Assembly (NCBI RefSeq): GCF_003797765.1
Contig: NZ_RKMB01000019.1
Location: forward strand, 1-64,000
Reading direction: 5' to 3'
Length of the DNA: 64,000 bases
DNA from: Ramlibacter sp. WS9
GTDB taxonomy: Bacteria > Pseudomonadota > Gammaproteobacteria > Burkholderiales > Burkholderiaceae_C
Part shown: positions 42,508 through 51,335 of the stretch, piece by piece
Layout of the letters: every line of letters starts with the position of its first letter
How positions within the stretch are numbered: the stretch's first letter is position 1
Notes under the pieces: model-generated
Told to the model about the DNA's origin: nothing
The model's input: the letters and a program-made list of their open reading frames with translations, nothing else
The model's database searches: none
Program-made: the position numbers and the translations under genes

Positions 42508-43670
42508 GGACCGCGATGAACGAGAGATTTCCCCGCGGCCGTGCCGCCATCGTGGGCAGTGCCACCTTCGGCTGCGGCGAAGCGCCCGGCTACACCTCGC
42601 TCGAGCTGGCGCACCAGGCCAGCGTGCAGGCCCTGTCCGCTGCCGGGCTCAAACCGTCAGATGTGGACGGCCTTTTCACCGTGCTGATGGACGATTCGCT
42701 GTCCGGCCTGTCGATGGCCGAAACGCTGGGCATCCACCCGCGCTTCCTGGACAACAACCGCACCGGCGGCTCTTCGTTCCAGGTGCACGCGATCCTCGCC
42801 GCGATGGCGCTGGACGCGGGCCTGTGTGATGTCGCGCTGATTGCCTACGGCAGCAATCAGCGCAGCAGCACGGGCAAGCTATTGCAATCCTCGCGGCCCT
42901 CGCCATGGGAAACGCCTTACCGTCCGCTGCGTCCCATCTCCTCCTACGCGATGGCCGCCGCTCGGCATATGCACCAGTACGGCACGACCAAGGAGCAGCT
43001 CGGCGCAGTCGCCGTGGCAGCGCGGCAGTGGGCGCAATTGAACCCCGAAGCCTTCGTGCGCGACCCGCTGACGCTGGACGACTACATGAAGGCGCGCCTG
43101 GTGGCCGACCCTTTCGGTGTGCGCGATTGCTGCCTCGTCACCGACGGCGCGGCCGCCGTGGTGATGACGCGAGCCGACCGGGCAAAGGATCTTGCCAAGC
43201 GCCCGATCTACCTGCTCGGCGGCGCGCAAAGCGCCACACACCGCGAGATTGCCAGCATGCCCGACCTGACCGTGACCGGCCTGGCGGATGCGGGCGCGCG
43301 CGCGTACGCGCAAGCGGGCGTGAGCGCGAAGGACATCGACGTGGTCGAGCTCTACGACGCGTTCACCATCAACCCGATCCTGTTCCTGGAAGACCTGGGC
43401 TTTTGCGCGAAGGGCGAGGGCGGCGCCTTCGTCGAAGGCGGGCGCATCGCGCCGGGTGGATCGCTGGCCGTCAACACAAACGGTGGAGGCCTCTCCTGCG
43501 TGCATCCCGGCATGTATGGCCTCTTCACCATCGTCGAGGCGACGCGCCAGTTGACCGGTGAATGCGGCGACCGACAGGTGAAAGACGCGAAGCTGGCCAT
43601 CGCGCAAGGCAACGGCGGGGAACTGTCCCACGAAGCGCTGGTCATCCTCGGCACCGAAGAAGCATTGTGA
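42504..43670 (+). CDS. SCP-x/Ltp-like thiolase-fold protein without the acyl-transfer Cys
   Basis: 388 residues (MRTAMNERF start at 42504; an ATG at 42516 is possible). Thiolase fold (AAIVGSATFGCGEAPGYTSL; SAAGLKPSDVDGLF), but the nucleophile position reads DNNRTGGSSFQV with no Cys, and the usual N-E-A-F is VVELYDAFTINPI. The late HPG motif is CVHPGMYGLFTIVEATRQL. In Ltp2-type retro-aldolases Tyr residues replace the thiolase chemistry. Together with the DUF35 gene and the MaoC hydratase next door this suggests aldol cleavage of a 3-hydroxy/oxo side chain. A degenerate thiolase is the alternative. Confidence 0.84.
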   Translation: MRTAMNERFPRGRAAIVGSATFGCGEAPGYTSLELAHQASVQALSAAGLKPSDVDGLFTVLMDDSLSGLSMAETLGIHPRFLDNNRTGGSSFQVHAILAAMALDAGLCDVALIAYGSNQRSSTGKLLQSSRPSPWETPYRPLRPISSYAMAAARHMHQYGTTKEQLGAVAVAARQWAQLNPEAFVRDPLTLDDYMKARLVADPFGVRDCCLVTDGAAAVVMTRADRAKDLAKRPIYLLGGAQSATHREIASMPDLTVTGLADAGARAYAQAGVSAKDIDVVELYDAFTINPILFLEDLGFCAKGEGGAFVEGGRIAPGGSLAVNTNGGGLSCVHPGMYGLFTIVEATRQLTGECGDRQVKDAKLAIAQGNGGELSHEALVILGTEEAL

Positions 43671-43677
43671 ACTCATC

Positions 43678-44547
43678 ATGTTGAACTACGAGGTCTGCAA
43701 GAACTGGACGTTTCCCGACATCGTCCACCGGTACACCGAGCGCGACACCATGCTCTACGCATTGGGTCTGGGCTTCGGCCAGGACCCGATGGACCGGGGC
43801 GCTCTGCGCTTCGTCTACGAGAAAGACCTTCAGGCGGTGCCCACGATGGCGACCACGATGGGTTCGCCCGGCATCTGGTGGCGCGATCCGCGCACCGGTG
43901 CCGACGCGGTGAAGCTGGTGCATGGCGAGCAGGACATCCGCGTGCACAAACCACTGGCGCCCAGCGGCACGCTCGTCGCGCGCAATCGCGTGGTGTCGCT
44001 GACCGACAAGGGCGCGGGCAAAGGCGCGATCGCCGTGCTGCTGCGCACGCTGATCGATGAAGCGAGCGGGGAGACGGTCGCCGAGAGCCGGAACGTCACC
44101 TTCCTGCGCGGTGACGGCGGGTTCAGCGAGACGAGCGGTGTGTCCGATCCGGGACCCGAGGCCTTGCCTGCCGTGCCGGAACGCGCAGCCGACATCGAGG
44201 TGAGCTATGCCACGCGGCCCGAAACCGCGTTGCTCTACCGCTTGAGCGGCGACGTCAACCCACTGCACGCGGACCCGGACATCGCGGCCAAGGCCGGCTT
44301 TCATGCACCCATCCTCCACGGGCTGTGCACGTACGGCATGGGCGCGCGCGCTGTCATTGAGCAGGTGCTGGGCCACGATGCCGCGCGGCTCAAGCGACTC
44401 GCCGTGCGGTTCACTTCGCCGGTGTGGCCGGGCGAGACTGTGCGCTATGAACTCTGGCGTGAGGGCGATACCGTCCTGCGATTGCGCGCCACCGTGGATG
44501 CGCGCAAGACGGTCGTCCTGAACAACGGCGTGGTGGAGATATCGTGA
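43678..44547 (+). CDS. MaoC-type 2-enoyl-CoA hydratase 2 (double hot-dog)
   Basis: 289 residues. The second hot-dog domain has the full hydratase-2 signature YRLSGDVNPLHADPDIAAKAG with catalytic Asp and His, followed by APILHGLCTYG. The first half is a degenerate hot-dog domain, as in eukaryotic MFE-2 hydratases. R-specific hydration of a bulky 2-enoyl-CoA is expected. The ATG is 7 bp after the thiolase-like stop. Confidence 0.9.
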   Translation: MLNYEVCKNWTFPDIVHRYTERDTMLYALGLGFGQDPMDRGALRFVYEKDLQAVPTMATTMGSPGIWWRDPRTGADAVKLVHGEQDIRVHKPLAPSGTLVARNRVVSLTDKGAGKGAIAVLLRTLIDEASGETVAESRNVTFLRGDGGFSETSGVSDPGPEALPAVPERAADIEVSYATRPETALLYRLSGDVNPLHADPDIAAKAGFHAPILHGLCTYGMGARAVIEQVLGHDAARLKRLAVRFTSPVWPGETVRYELWREGDTVLRLRATVDARKTVVLNNGVVEIS

Positions 44548-44563
44548 ACGACACCCTACCGCG

Positions 44564-45772
44564 ATGAACTTCAGCTACTCTGATGCCGAGCGAGCCTTCC
44601 GCGCGGAGGTGCGCGAATTCCTTGCTGCCCACCTGCCGCCCGCCATGGCGCATCGCCACGCGCTCGGTTTTCATCCCTTGCCCCAAGCCGACCTGCAGGA
44701 CTGGAACCGCATCCTTGCCGACAAAGGCTGGGCCGCGCCACATTGGCCGGTAGAACATGGCGGGCCGGGGTGGACGCCGATGCAGCGCCACATTTTCGAG
44801 GAAGAGTGCCGCGAGGCGGGCGCGCCGGATTTGAGCTGGCAGGGCCTGCGGCTGTGCGGGCCGGTGATCTACACCTTCGGCAACGAGGAGCAGAAGGCCC
44901 GTTTCCTGCCGCCCATCCTGCGCGGCGATTTCCTGCTGGCCCAGGGCTTTTCGGAGCCCAACGCCGGCTCGGACCTCGCTTCGCTCAAGACCAGTGCAGT
45001 GCGAGAGGGTGACCATTACATCGTCAACGGCCAAAAGACCTGGAGCAGCGAAGGCCACTACGCGGACTGGGGATTCTTCCTCGTGCGCACAGACGCCACG
45101 GTCAAGCCGCAGCGCGGCATCTCCTTCTTGATGATGGACCTGCGCAGCCCCGGCGTCACCGTGCGGCCGATCCGCATGTTCAACGGCATGCACTACGTCA
45201 ACGAGATCTTCCTCGACAACGTGCGGGTGCCGGCGGAGAACCTGGTGGGCGAAGAGGGTGCGGGTTGGCGCTACGCGAAGTTCCTGCTCGACAACGAACG
45301 GACCTCGAGCGCCTTCATCCACTTTTCGCGGCATTGGCTGGAACGCGCCCGGGCCATCGCCCTGCGGCAGAAGTCCGGGGGCACGCCCTTGATCGAGTCG
45401 CCCGCGTTCGCCCGGCGCCTGGCGGCCGTCGAGATCGAACTACGGGCGCTCGAATACTCCGTGCTGCGCGTGCTCACGCACGAGCCGACGAGCTGGGACG
45501 CGACGGCGGTGGCGTCCGCGCTCAAGGTGCGGGGCTCCGAAATCCAGCAGAAGGTGACTGAGCTGGCCCTGGATGCTTTGGGCTGGCAGGGCCTGCGCGC
45601 GATCGAAGGCTTCGACGACCCGCTGGCCGCCGAGACGGTCCAGAATAGCCACTGGCCCGCCGATGTGGCGGGCGTCGGCTCGGGCATGCTGCAGACGCGG
45701 GCCGTCACGATCTATGGCGGGGCGAAGGAAGTTCAGAAGAACATCATTTCGCGCCTGGCCTTCAACCTCTGA
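44564..45772 (+). CDS. Acyl-CoA dehydrogenase
   Basis: 402 residues. Segments GWAAPHWPVEHGGPGWTPMQ, QGFSEPNAGSDLASLKT, QKTWSSEGHYADWGFFLVRT and a C-terminal TIYGGAKEVQKNIISRLAF. The C-terminal Glu is in the KE-V-Q position rather than N-E-I-Q. It resembles the long dehydrogenase at 34298-35494 (same LENLVGEE-type loop, here VPAENLVGEEGAGW) and acts singly here. It would start a beta-oxidation round after activation by the synthetase of this operon. Confidence 0.92.
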   Translation: MNFSYSDAERAFRAEVREFLAAHLPPAMAHRHALGFHPLPQADLQDWNRILADKGWAAPHWPVEHGGPGWTPMQRHIFEEECREAGAPDLSWQGLRLCGPVIYTFGNEEQKARFLPPILRGDFLLAQGFSEPNAGSDLASLKTSAVREGDHYIVNGQKTWSSEGHYADWGFFLVRTDATVKPQRGISFLMMDLRSPGVTVRPIRMFNGMHYVNEIFLDNVRVPAENLVGEEGAGWRYAKFLLDNERTSSAFIHFSRHWLERARAIALRQKSGGTPLIESPAFARRLAAVEIELRALEYSVLRVLTHEPTSWDATAVASALKVRGSEIQQKVTELALDALGWQGLRAIEGFDDPLAAETVQNSHWPADVAGVGSGMLQTRAVTIYGGAKEVQKNIISRLAFNL

Positions 45773-45782
45773 GGAGCACCGC

Positions 45783-46478
45783 ATGCAAGACAAGACCGTG
45801 ATCGTGACCGGCGCGTTCGGCGCGCTGGGCCGTGTTGTCGCCCGCACGCTGGCGGGCCAGGGCGCGAAGCTGGCGCTGGTCGACGCCGCGCCAACCGTGC
45901 CCGAGGCGCTGGCCGCGGAGTTTTCCGCGCACCTGCTGCTGCCGGGCGTGGACCTGGCCGACCAAGGCGCGACCCAGGCCATGGTCGCCGGGGCGCTGGC
46001 GCGCTATCGCACGCTCGACGCCGTCGTCAACGTCGCGGGTGCGTTTCGCTGGGAGACGATTGCCGATGGCGACCCCGCCACCTGGGACATGCTGTTCACC
46101 GTCAATGTGAAAACCGCGCTGCACGTCTGCCGCGCCGCGTTGCCGCATCTGCTGGACCGGCCGGGCTCGCGCATCGTGAACATCGGCGCCGGCGCGGCCG
46201 GCAAAGCCGCGGCGGGGATGGGCGCGTATGCGGCATCCAAGTCGGCCGTGCTGCGACTGACCGAAGCGCTGTCCGAAGAAGCGAAAGACCGCGGCGTCAC
46301 CGTCAACGCCATCCTGCCCAGCATCATCGACACGCCCGCCAACCGAAAAGACATGCCGGACGCGGACTTCTCGCGCTGGGTGACACCTGAAGCCATCGCC
46401 GACGTCGTGGCCTTCCTGCTCTCCGACGCGGCACGCGCCATCACCGGCGCAGGCATCCCCGTCATGGGCCGAGTCTGA
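45783..46478 (+). CDS. SDR-family oxidoreductase
   Basis: 231 residues. TGAFGALGRVVARTLA start (one of the Gly of the TGxxxGIG motif changed), NVAGAFRWE, and YAASK active site. No VDGG end; it ends in GAGIPVMGRV. A short SDR, 10 bp after the dehydrogenase. The C-terminal cofactor/substrate loop is smaller than in the other SDRs, so the substrate may differ. Confidence 0.86.
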   Translation: MQDKTVIVTGAFGALGRVVARTLAGQGAKLALVDAAPTVPEALAAEFSAHLLLPGVDLADQGATQAMVAGALARYRTLDAVVNVAGAFRWETIADGDPATWDMLFTVNVKTALHVCRAALPHLLDRPGSRIVNIGAGAAGKAAAGMGAYAASKSAVLRLTEALSEEAKDRGVTVNAILPSIIDTPANRKDMPDADFSRWVTPEAIADVVAFLLSDAARAITGAGIPVMGRV

Positions 46479-46500
46479 ATTCATTGCCTGAGGAGACATC

Positions 46501-47382
46501 ATGGCCAAGTGGTTGAAAACCAGCGAAACACTCATCTTCCACGTGGCCGACCGCGTTGCGCGCATCACGCTCAATCGCCCGGACAAGCGCAATGCGCTGA
46601 CCCCGCAGGCGCTGGCGGAACTGAGCGATGCCCTGCTGGAAGCCGACGACCGCACCGACGTCCATGCCATCGTGCTGGCCGGCGCGGGCCGGGACTTCTG
46701 CGCGGGCTATGACCTCACCGGCGCGTACGCCGGCGAAGGTGCCGCCGATGGGCCGGCGTACCGCTCGCAGAACGGCACCATCGACGACGATTGCTGGCAG
46801 CTCGAGCAGACGCAGAAGAAGACGCTCGCGATGTTCGACATCCACAAGCCGGTGATCGCCCAGGTGCAGGGCAACTGCCTGGCGGGCGGCACGGACCTGG
46901 CGCTGATGTGCGACATGGTGGTGGCGGCCGACGACGCGCGCATCGGCTTCCCGGCGGCGCGCGCCAACGGCACGCCGCCGCAGAACATGTTCGTCTACCA
47001 CGTCGGCCCGCAGTGGGCCAAGCGCCTGTTGATGACGGGCGACTGGATCAGCGGGCAGGACGCCGCGCGCATCGGCCTGGTCATGGAGTCGGTGCCCGCC
47101 GCGGAGCTGGACGCTGCCGTGCGCGAACTCGCGCGCCGCGTCGCCCTGGTGGACGCGGAGCTGCTCTCCGCGCACAAGCGCGTGGTCAACCTGTCGCTGG
47201 AGCTGGCCGGTGCCCGCACCATGCAGCGTCTTTCGGCGGAGATGGACGCGCGCGCGCACCTCTCGCGCGGGCCGCGACGCAGCCAGTTTCGCGCCGACAT
47301 GGCCGATGCCGGGCTGAAGACCGCGCTGAAGAACCGCGACGAGCCGTTCGGCGACGGGCAGGTGAAACTGACGCCCCGCTGA
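46501..47382 (+). CDS. Crotonase-family protein
   Basis: 293 residues, longer than the usual crotonase. Oxyanion-hole FCAGYDLTGAYAGEG and NCLAGGTDLALMCDMVVAADDA. The first Glu is Asp (GGTDLA) and the second is absent (FPAARANGTPPQNMF), so hydratase chemistry is unlikely. The C-terminus FGDGQVKLTPR is unlike the FxGR tail of the other crotonases. Last gene of the operon, followed by a 791-bp gap with repeats. Confidence 0.84.
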   Translation: MAKWLKTSETLIFHVADRVARITLNRPDKRNALTPQALAELSDALLEADDRTDVHAIVLAGAGRDFCAGYDLTGAYAGEGAADGPAYRSQNGTIDDDCWQLEQTQKKTLAMFDIHKPVIAQVQGNCLAGGTDLALMCDMVVAADDARIGFPAARANGTPPQNMFVYHVGPQWAKRLLMTGDWISGQDAARIGLVMESVPAAELDAAVRELARRVALVDAELLSAHKRVVNLSLELAGARTMQRLSAEMDARAHLSRGPRRSQFRADMADAGLKTALKNRDEPFGDGQVKLTPR

Positions 47383-47415
47383 GGGAAAGCAGATCTGTCA
47401 TCCCGGACCCTGTGA

Positions 47416-47912
47416 GACCTCGCGGCAACGCCGTGCATGGCCGGGCCGCGGCGCGATGGCTACGGCGTCCGGCATCGCTTGCTATCGCAAGCTCCTGCCG
47501 GAGTCCCCGCGCTGAACGGTCTTGCGGCCCGCGCGGCACAACTCGCCTCCGCTTCGCTGCGACTCAAACAGGTGCCGCGAGCATGAGACGGTCGCGTCGC
47601 AAGCGACGCTGGGCCGCAGGACCGTCCACCGCGGGCGCCTGAGCTTTATTCGCGCCGCGGCCCGGCCATGCACGGCGTTGCAGTGAGCGAGTGGCGTTCC
47701 GGCGGTGGCGCGCCGAGGTTGCAGCAGAAAGATGAAGCGGTGGCCGACGACCGGTGGCGCGCCAACAAGGTCTCTGCGAAGCTGTGCGTGGGCGGGCTGC
47801 GGCGCGAATAAAGCCCCGGCGCAAGGGATTCGGCAGGAGGTGCGAAGCACCGAAGCCGAACGCCGTAGCCATCGCGCCGCAGCCCGCCCACGCACAGCTT
47901 CGCCGCGAGGTC
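47416..47912. repeat. MITE-like palindromic repeat element, long copy
   Basis: A 497-bp non-coding element that begins GACCTCGCGGCAACGCCG and ends CTTCGCCGCGAGGTC, so its ends are inverted repeats. Inside are several smaller inverted segments, including two copies of GCGGCGCGAATAAAGC-type sequence in opposite orientations and GGCGATGGCTACGGCGT-like motifs. The element at 55462-55660 contains the same end and internal blocks. No transposase ORF. It fills most of the gap between the beta-oxidation operon and the first DUF1302 module; the remaining parts of 47383-48173 hold a REP-like copy and a promoter. Confidence 0.8.
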
Positions 47913-47940
47913 CACGAACGTCGAAAGTGAATTCGGGGTT

Positions 47941-47968
47941 CATGGATTGCGGGTCAAGCCCGCAATGA
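47941..47968 (+). repeat. REP-like palindromic repeat, copy 3
   Basis: CATGGATTGCGGGTCAAGCC then CGCAATGA, identical to copy 2 except for one base in the core (AAGCC for GAGCC). It lies between the MITE-like element and the promoter of the first DUF1302 operon. Confidence 0.85.
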
Positions 47969-47993
47969 CGGCGATTGCTGATTCCTACTGGTT

Positions 47994-48020
47994 CGTATAT
48001 CCGCACGACATACGTATATC
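47994..48020. promoter_or_regulatory. Direct repeat CGTATATC, possible activator site
   Basis: CGTATATC occurs at 47994-48001 and again at 48013-48020, 19 bp apart, about 35 bp upstream of the -35 box at 48056. This spacing is about two helix turns, as for activators that bind direct repeats. A GGGTAAA word follows (48022-48028), and a similar GGGTAAA occurs at 56241-56247 upstream of the second module. Confidence 0.35.
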
Positions 48021-48055
48021 TGGGTAAACCCTAAGCGACAGTTGTATCCGTGCCG

Positions 48056-48084
48056 TTCAAAATCGCGCACATCGTTCATAAAAT
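48056..48084 (+). promoter_or_regulatory. Candidate promoter and operator of DUF1302 module 1
   Basis: TTCAAA (48056-48061), 17-bp spacer, TAAAAT (48079-48084), 90 bp upstream of the ATG at 48174. The spacer contains GCACATCGTTC (48067-48077), one mismatch from GAACATCGTTC, the reverse complement of the dyad at 38040. The same position relative to the -10 element (operator, one A, then TAAAAT) is found in the decarboxylase-family promoter at 56163-56191. Confidence 0.5.
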
Positions 48085-48173
48085 GGCAATTGAGCCGGAG
48101 CGACAAAGAGGACGGCGGACACGGGACACGGGACGCGAGCGCCGACGAATCAACCGAGGAGACAGGACCCAGC

Positions 48174-49928
48174 ATGAAGCGAATCCAGACGATGCATTTA
48201 CCCGGGCGCCCCACGCGCCTTGCCGCGGCGATCGCCGGCGTGCTGGCGAGCTTTGCCTTCGCCCCGCTCTCCCATGCCGTGGAGATCGACACCGGCAATC
48301 CGGACCTGACCGTGCGGTGGGACAACCAGGTCCGCTACGCGATCGGCGTGCGCGGCGAGGCCATCAACCCGGCGTTCGGCAACAGCCCCACCTACGACGA
48401 AACCGAATACCGGTTCGCCAAGAACAAGGTGGTGATGAACCGGCTCGACCTGTTCTCGGAGATGGACCTCACGTACAAGGGCAAGTACGGCTTCCGCCTG
48501 AGCGCCGCGGCGTGGCACGACCAGGCCTACCATGACCGCAAGGCCCATACCAACCCGGGCATGCTGGCGCCGGGCCTGCCGTACAGCGCCATCGGCAACT
48601 ACATCGGCAACGACTACTCGTCGACCACGAAGCGATTCCACTACCAGGGCGGCGAGCTGCTCGACGCTTTCGCCTTCGCCAACTTCGACCTGGGCGGCAA
48701 TCAGGCCAACGTCAAGCTGGGCAAGCATACGGTGTACTGGGGCGAGGCGTTCTTCACCACCTTCCACGGCATCTCGTACTCGCAGGCGCCGCTGGACGGC
48801 CTGAAGGGCGCTTCCAGCCCCGGCATCGAGGCCAAGGAAGTGTTCATGCCGATCAACCAGCTGTCCGGCGCCGTGCAGCTGTCCCCCGAGTGGTCCCTGC
48901 GCGGCCAGTACTTCCTGAACTGGCGGCCCAACCGCCTGCCGGAGGGCGGCACGTACTTCGGTGCGGCCGACATGCTGTTCTCGGGCCCGGACCGTCTTTT
49001 CGCCGGCGCGGCCGGCCAGATTCCGCACGGCGCCAGCGTCGAGCCCGACCGCAAGGGCACCAACAACTTCGGCCTGAACCTGCGCTACAACCCCGCGTCG
49101 ATGAGCGACACCACGTTCGGCGCCTACTACCGCAAGTTCGACGAGACCATGCCCTGGGCCCCGGTGTTCAAGATCGCGCCGCCGTCGCCGGTGCCGCGTG
49201 ACTATCACCTGGCCTATGCCAAGGACACGGAGATGCTCGCTGGCAGCGTGCAGACGGCCGTGGGCCCCGTTTCGGTGGGCGGCGAATTGATCTACCGCAA
49301 GAACACGGCCCTCAACAGCAACACGGCCTTCGTCTCGTCCAACGGGTCTTCGCTGGACTTCGCCGGCGCCGAGGGTGCCCGTGGCAACACCATGCACATC
49401 GTGGCGAACGGTGTCTACCTGCTGCCGCGCACCGCGCTGTGGGAATCCGGCGTGCTGATCGGCGAAGTGGTGTACAGCCGCCTGCTGAAGGTCACGAAAA
49501 ACGCCGACCTCTTCAAGGGTGTCGGCTACATGGGCTGCAACGCGGCCACGGCTTCCACCACCAGCGGCGCCAAGCTGGTGGGCGACAAGAACGACGGCTG
49601 CGCGACCAAGGACGTGCTGCTGGCCAACGTCAGCTTCACGCCGCAATGGCTGCAGGTCTATCCCGGTGTGGATCTCTCCGCGCCCATGTCGATCGGCTAC
49701 GGCCTGCGCGGCAACGGTGCCACGCTCGGCGGAGGCAACGAAGGCGCGTACACCTGGTCCGTGGGACTGGAAGCCAACATCCAGCAGAAGTACACGTTCG
49801 CGGTCAAGTACAGCGACTCGCATGCCCGCTACAACACCGGCCCCACGGGCATGGTCACCACGGTCAATGGCAACGCTGTACAGAACAACCACGGCTGGCT
49901 GGCGATGACCTTCAAGACGACGTTCTGA
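48174..49928 (+). CDS. DUF1302 family protein (predicted outer-membrane beta-barrel), module 1
   Basis: 584 residues. A cleavable signal peptide (RLAAAIAGVLASFAFAPLSH then AVEID). Many alternating aromatic and polar segments (WDNQVRYAIG, GLNLRYNPASMSDTTFGAYY) and a C-terminal TFKTTF ending in Phe, the usual recognition signal for outer-membrane barrel assembly. DUF1302 proteins are found next to DUF1329, YCF48-like and RND proteins in bacteria that use lipophilic substrates and are assumed to pass the substrate through the outer membrane. Start ATG after AGGAGACAGGACCCAGC. Confidence 0.85.
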   Translation: MKRIQTMHLPGRPTRLAAAIAGVLASFAFAPLSHAVEIDTGNPDLTVRWDNQVRYAIGVRGEAINPAFGNSPTYDETEYRFAKNKVVMNRLDLFSEMDLTYKGKYGFRLSAAAWHDQAYHDRKAHTNPGMLAPGLPYSAIGNYIGNDYSSTTKRFHYQGGELLDAFAFANFDLGGNQANVKLGKHTVYWGEAFFTTFHGISYSQAPLDGLKGASSPGIEAKEVFMPINQLSGAVQLSPEWSLRGQYFLNWRPNRLPEGGTYFGAADMLFSGPDRLFAGAAGQIPHGASVEPDRKGTNNFGLNLRYNPASMSDTTFGAYYRKFDETMPWAPVFKIAPPSPVPRDYHLAYAKDTEMLAGSVQTAVGPVSVGGELIYRKNTALNSNTAFVSSNGSSLDFAGAEGARGNTMHIVANGVYLLPRTALWESGVLIGEVVYSRLLKVTKNADLFKGVGYMGCNAATASTTSGAKLVGDKNDGCATKDVLLANVSFTPQWLQVYPGVDLSAPMSIGYGLRGNGATLGGGNEGAYTWSVGLEANIQQKYTFAVKYSDSHARYNTGPTGMVTTVNGNAVQNNHGWLAMTFKTTF

Positions 49929-49945
49929 AACGCGAGGAGACACTC

Positions 49946-51322
49946 ATGAAAAAATTCAAGACACTGATCGCCGCGGCGATCGCGGCTATCGCGGCGCTGG
50001 CCGCCTCGCAAGTGCCGGCCGCACCCACCGCCGCTGAAGCCGCCCGCCTGGGCAAAGACCTGACGCCGGTCGGCGCCGAAAAGGCCGGCAACAAGGAAGG
50101 CACCATCCCCGCGTGGACGGGCGGCCTGTGCACGCCGCCGCCGGGCTACAAGCCCACCAACGGCAAGAACGGCTTCCCCTACGTCGATCCGTTCGCGGCC
50201 GAAAAGCCGATCGCCACCGTCACCGCGGCCAACCTCGCCCAATGGGCCGACAAGCTCGATCCGGCCGCGCTCGAACTGTTCAAGCGTTTCCCGGCGACCT
50301 ACCGGATGAATGTGTACCCGTCGCATCGGACGGCATGCCTGCCGGACTGGGTCTATGAGAACACCGTCAAGCGCGTGATGACGCCCAAGCTGGTGGGCGA
50401 TGCCCCGGGGCTGGAGGGCGCCCATGCGCAAGTCCCGTTCCCGATCCCCAAGACCGGGCAGGAGCTGATGTACAACGCCATCACCGCTTTTCACCCGGTC
50501 TACCACGGCGGCGACTGGCAGAGCTGGCTGGTCGACGCCGGCGGCAACAGGACGTTGATCGCCAAGGCGTCCACCCGCTATCACTGGGAGTATTGGGACA
50601 ACACGAAGACCCAGTCGGACAAGATCCAGGGCCTGCTGAACATGAACACCTCGCCCGCTTCCAAGGCCGGCAGCATGGACATGCGGATCAACTGGGCGCG
50701 CATGGACGAGAAGCCGCCGCGCGCGTGGTCGTACACGCCGGGCCAGCGCCGGGTGCGCCTGGCGCCCGAGTTCACCTACGACACGGTGGCCGCGCAGTAC
50801 GGCGGGATGATCGTGTTCGACGAGATCAGCGGATTCGACGGCAAGATGGACCGCTTCGATTTCAAGATCGTCGGCAAGAAGGAAATGCTGGTGGCCTACA
50901 ACAACCTGGGTCACCACAACGCGGCGCTCACCAACATCGAAACCGCGATGCTGAAGGACCACGTGAACCCCGACGTCATGCGCTGGGAACTGCACCGCGT
51001 CTGGATCGTCGAGGCCACGCGCAAGGCAGGCGCGCGCCACATCTACAGCAAGAAGGTGTGGCAGATCGACGAGGACAGCTGGCTCTACAGCGCCTACCAG
51101 TCGTACGACGATGCGGGCAAGCTTTACCGGTCGAACCACTTTCCCATCTACCAGGCCTACGACGTTCCGATGCCGATGGGCCAGAGCCAGATCGGCCACG
51201 ACTTCGTGAAGAACGGCTGGTTCCTCGGCTCCGCGGCGGTGGGCGAGGGCTGGCGCAAGGTCGATCCGCTGCCGGACAACTACCTGACCCCGGATTCCAT
51301 GGCGGCCAAGGGCGTTCGTTGA
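49946..51322 (+). CDS. DUF1329 family protein (LolB-like, periplasmic), module 1
   Basis: 458 residues. Signal peptide (KKFKTLIAAAIAAIAALAAS). Conserved DUF1329 segments: WSYTPGQRRVRLAPE (near 268-282), KMDRFDFKIVGKKEMLVAYN, and RWELHRVWIVEATRKAGARH. The family is thought to have a LolA/LolB-like fold, suited to binding a hydrophobic ligand. The gene starts 17 bp after DUF1302, and the paralogue is at 58095-59456. Confidence 0.85.
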   Translation: MKKFKTLIAAAIAAIAALAASQVPAAPTAAEAARLGKDLTPVGAEKAGNKEGTIPAWTGGLCTPPPGYKPTNGKNGFPYVDPFAAEKPIATVTAANLAQWADKLDPAALELFKRFPATYRMNVYPSHRTACLPDWVYENTVKRVMTPKLVGDAPGLEGAHAQVPFPIPKTGQELMYNAITAFHPVYHGGDWQSWLVDAGGNRTLIAKASTRYHWEYWDNTKTQSDKIQGLLNMNTSPASKAGSMDMRINWARMDEKPPRAWSYTPGQRRVRLAPEFTYDTVAAQYGGMIVFDEISGFDGKMDRFDFKIVGKKEMLVAYNNLGHHNAALTNIETAMLKDHVNPDVMRWELHRVWIVEATRKAGARHIYSKKVWQIDEDSWLYSAYQSYDDAGKLYRSNHFPIYQAYDVPMPMGQSQIGHDFVKNGWFLGSAAVGEGWRKVDPLPDNYLTPDSMAAKGVR

Positions 51323-51335
51323 GGAGGAACGGCGA

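Noticed and set aside
28699..47968. CRISPR array.
   Set aside because: The three REP-like copies are kilobases apart with no regular spacing or spacers and no cas genes.
47482..48006. Short open frames within the repeat-filled gap 47383-48173.
   Set aside because: They lie within the palindromic element and REP-like copy, have repeat-derived low-complexity sequence, and lack ribosome binding sites.
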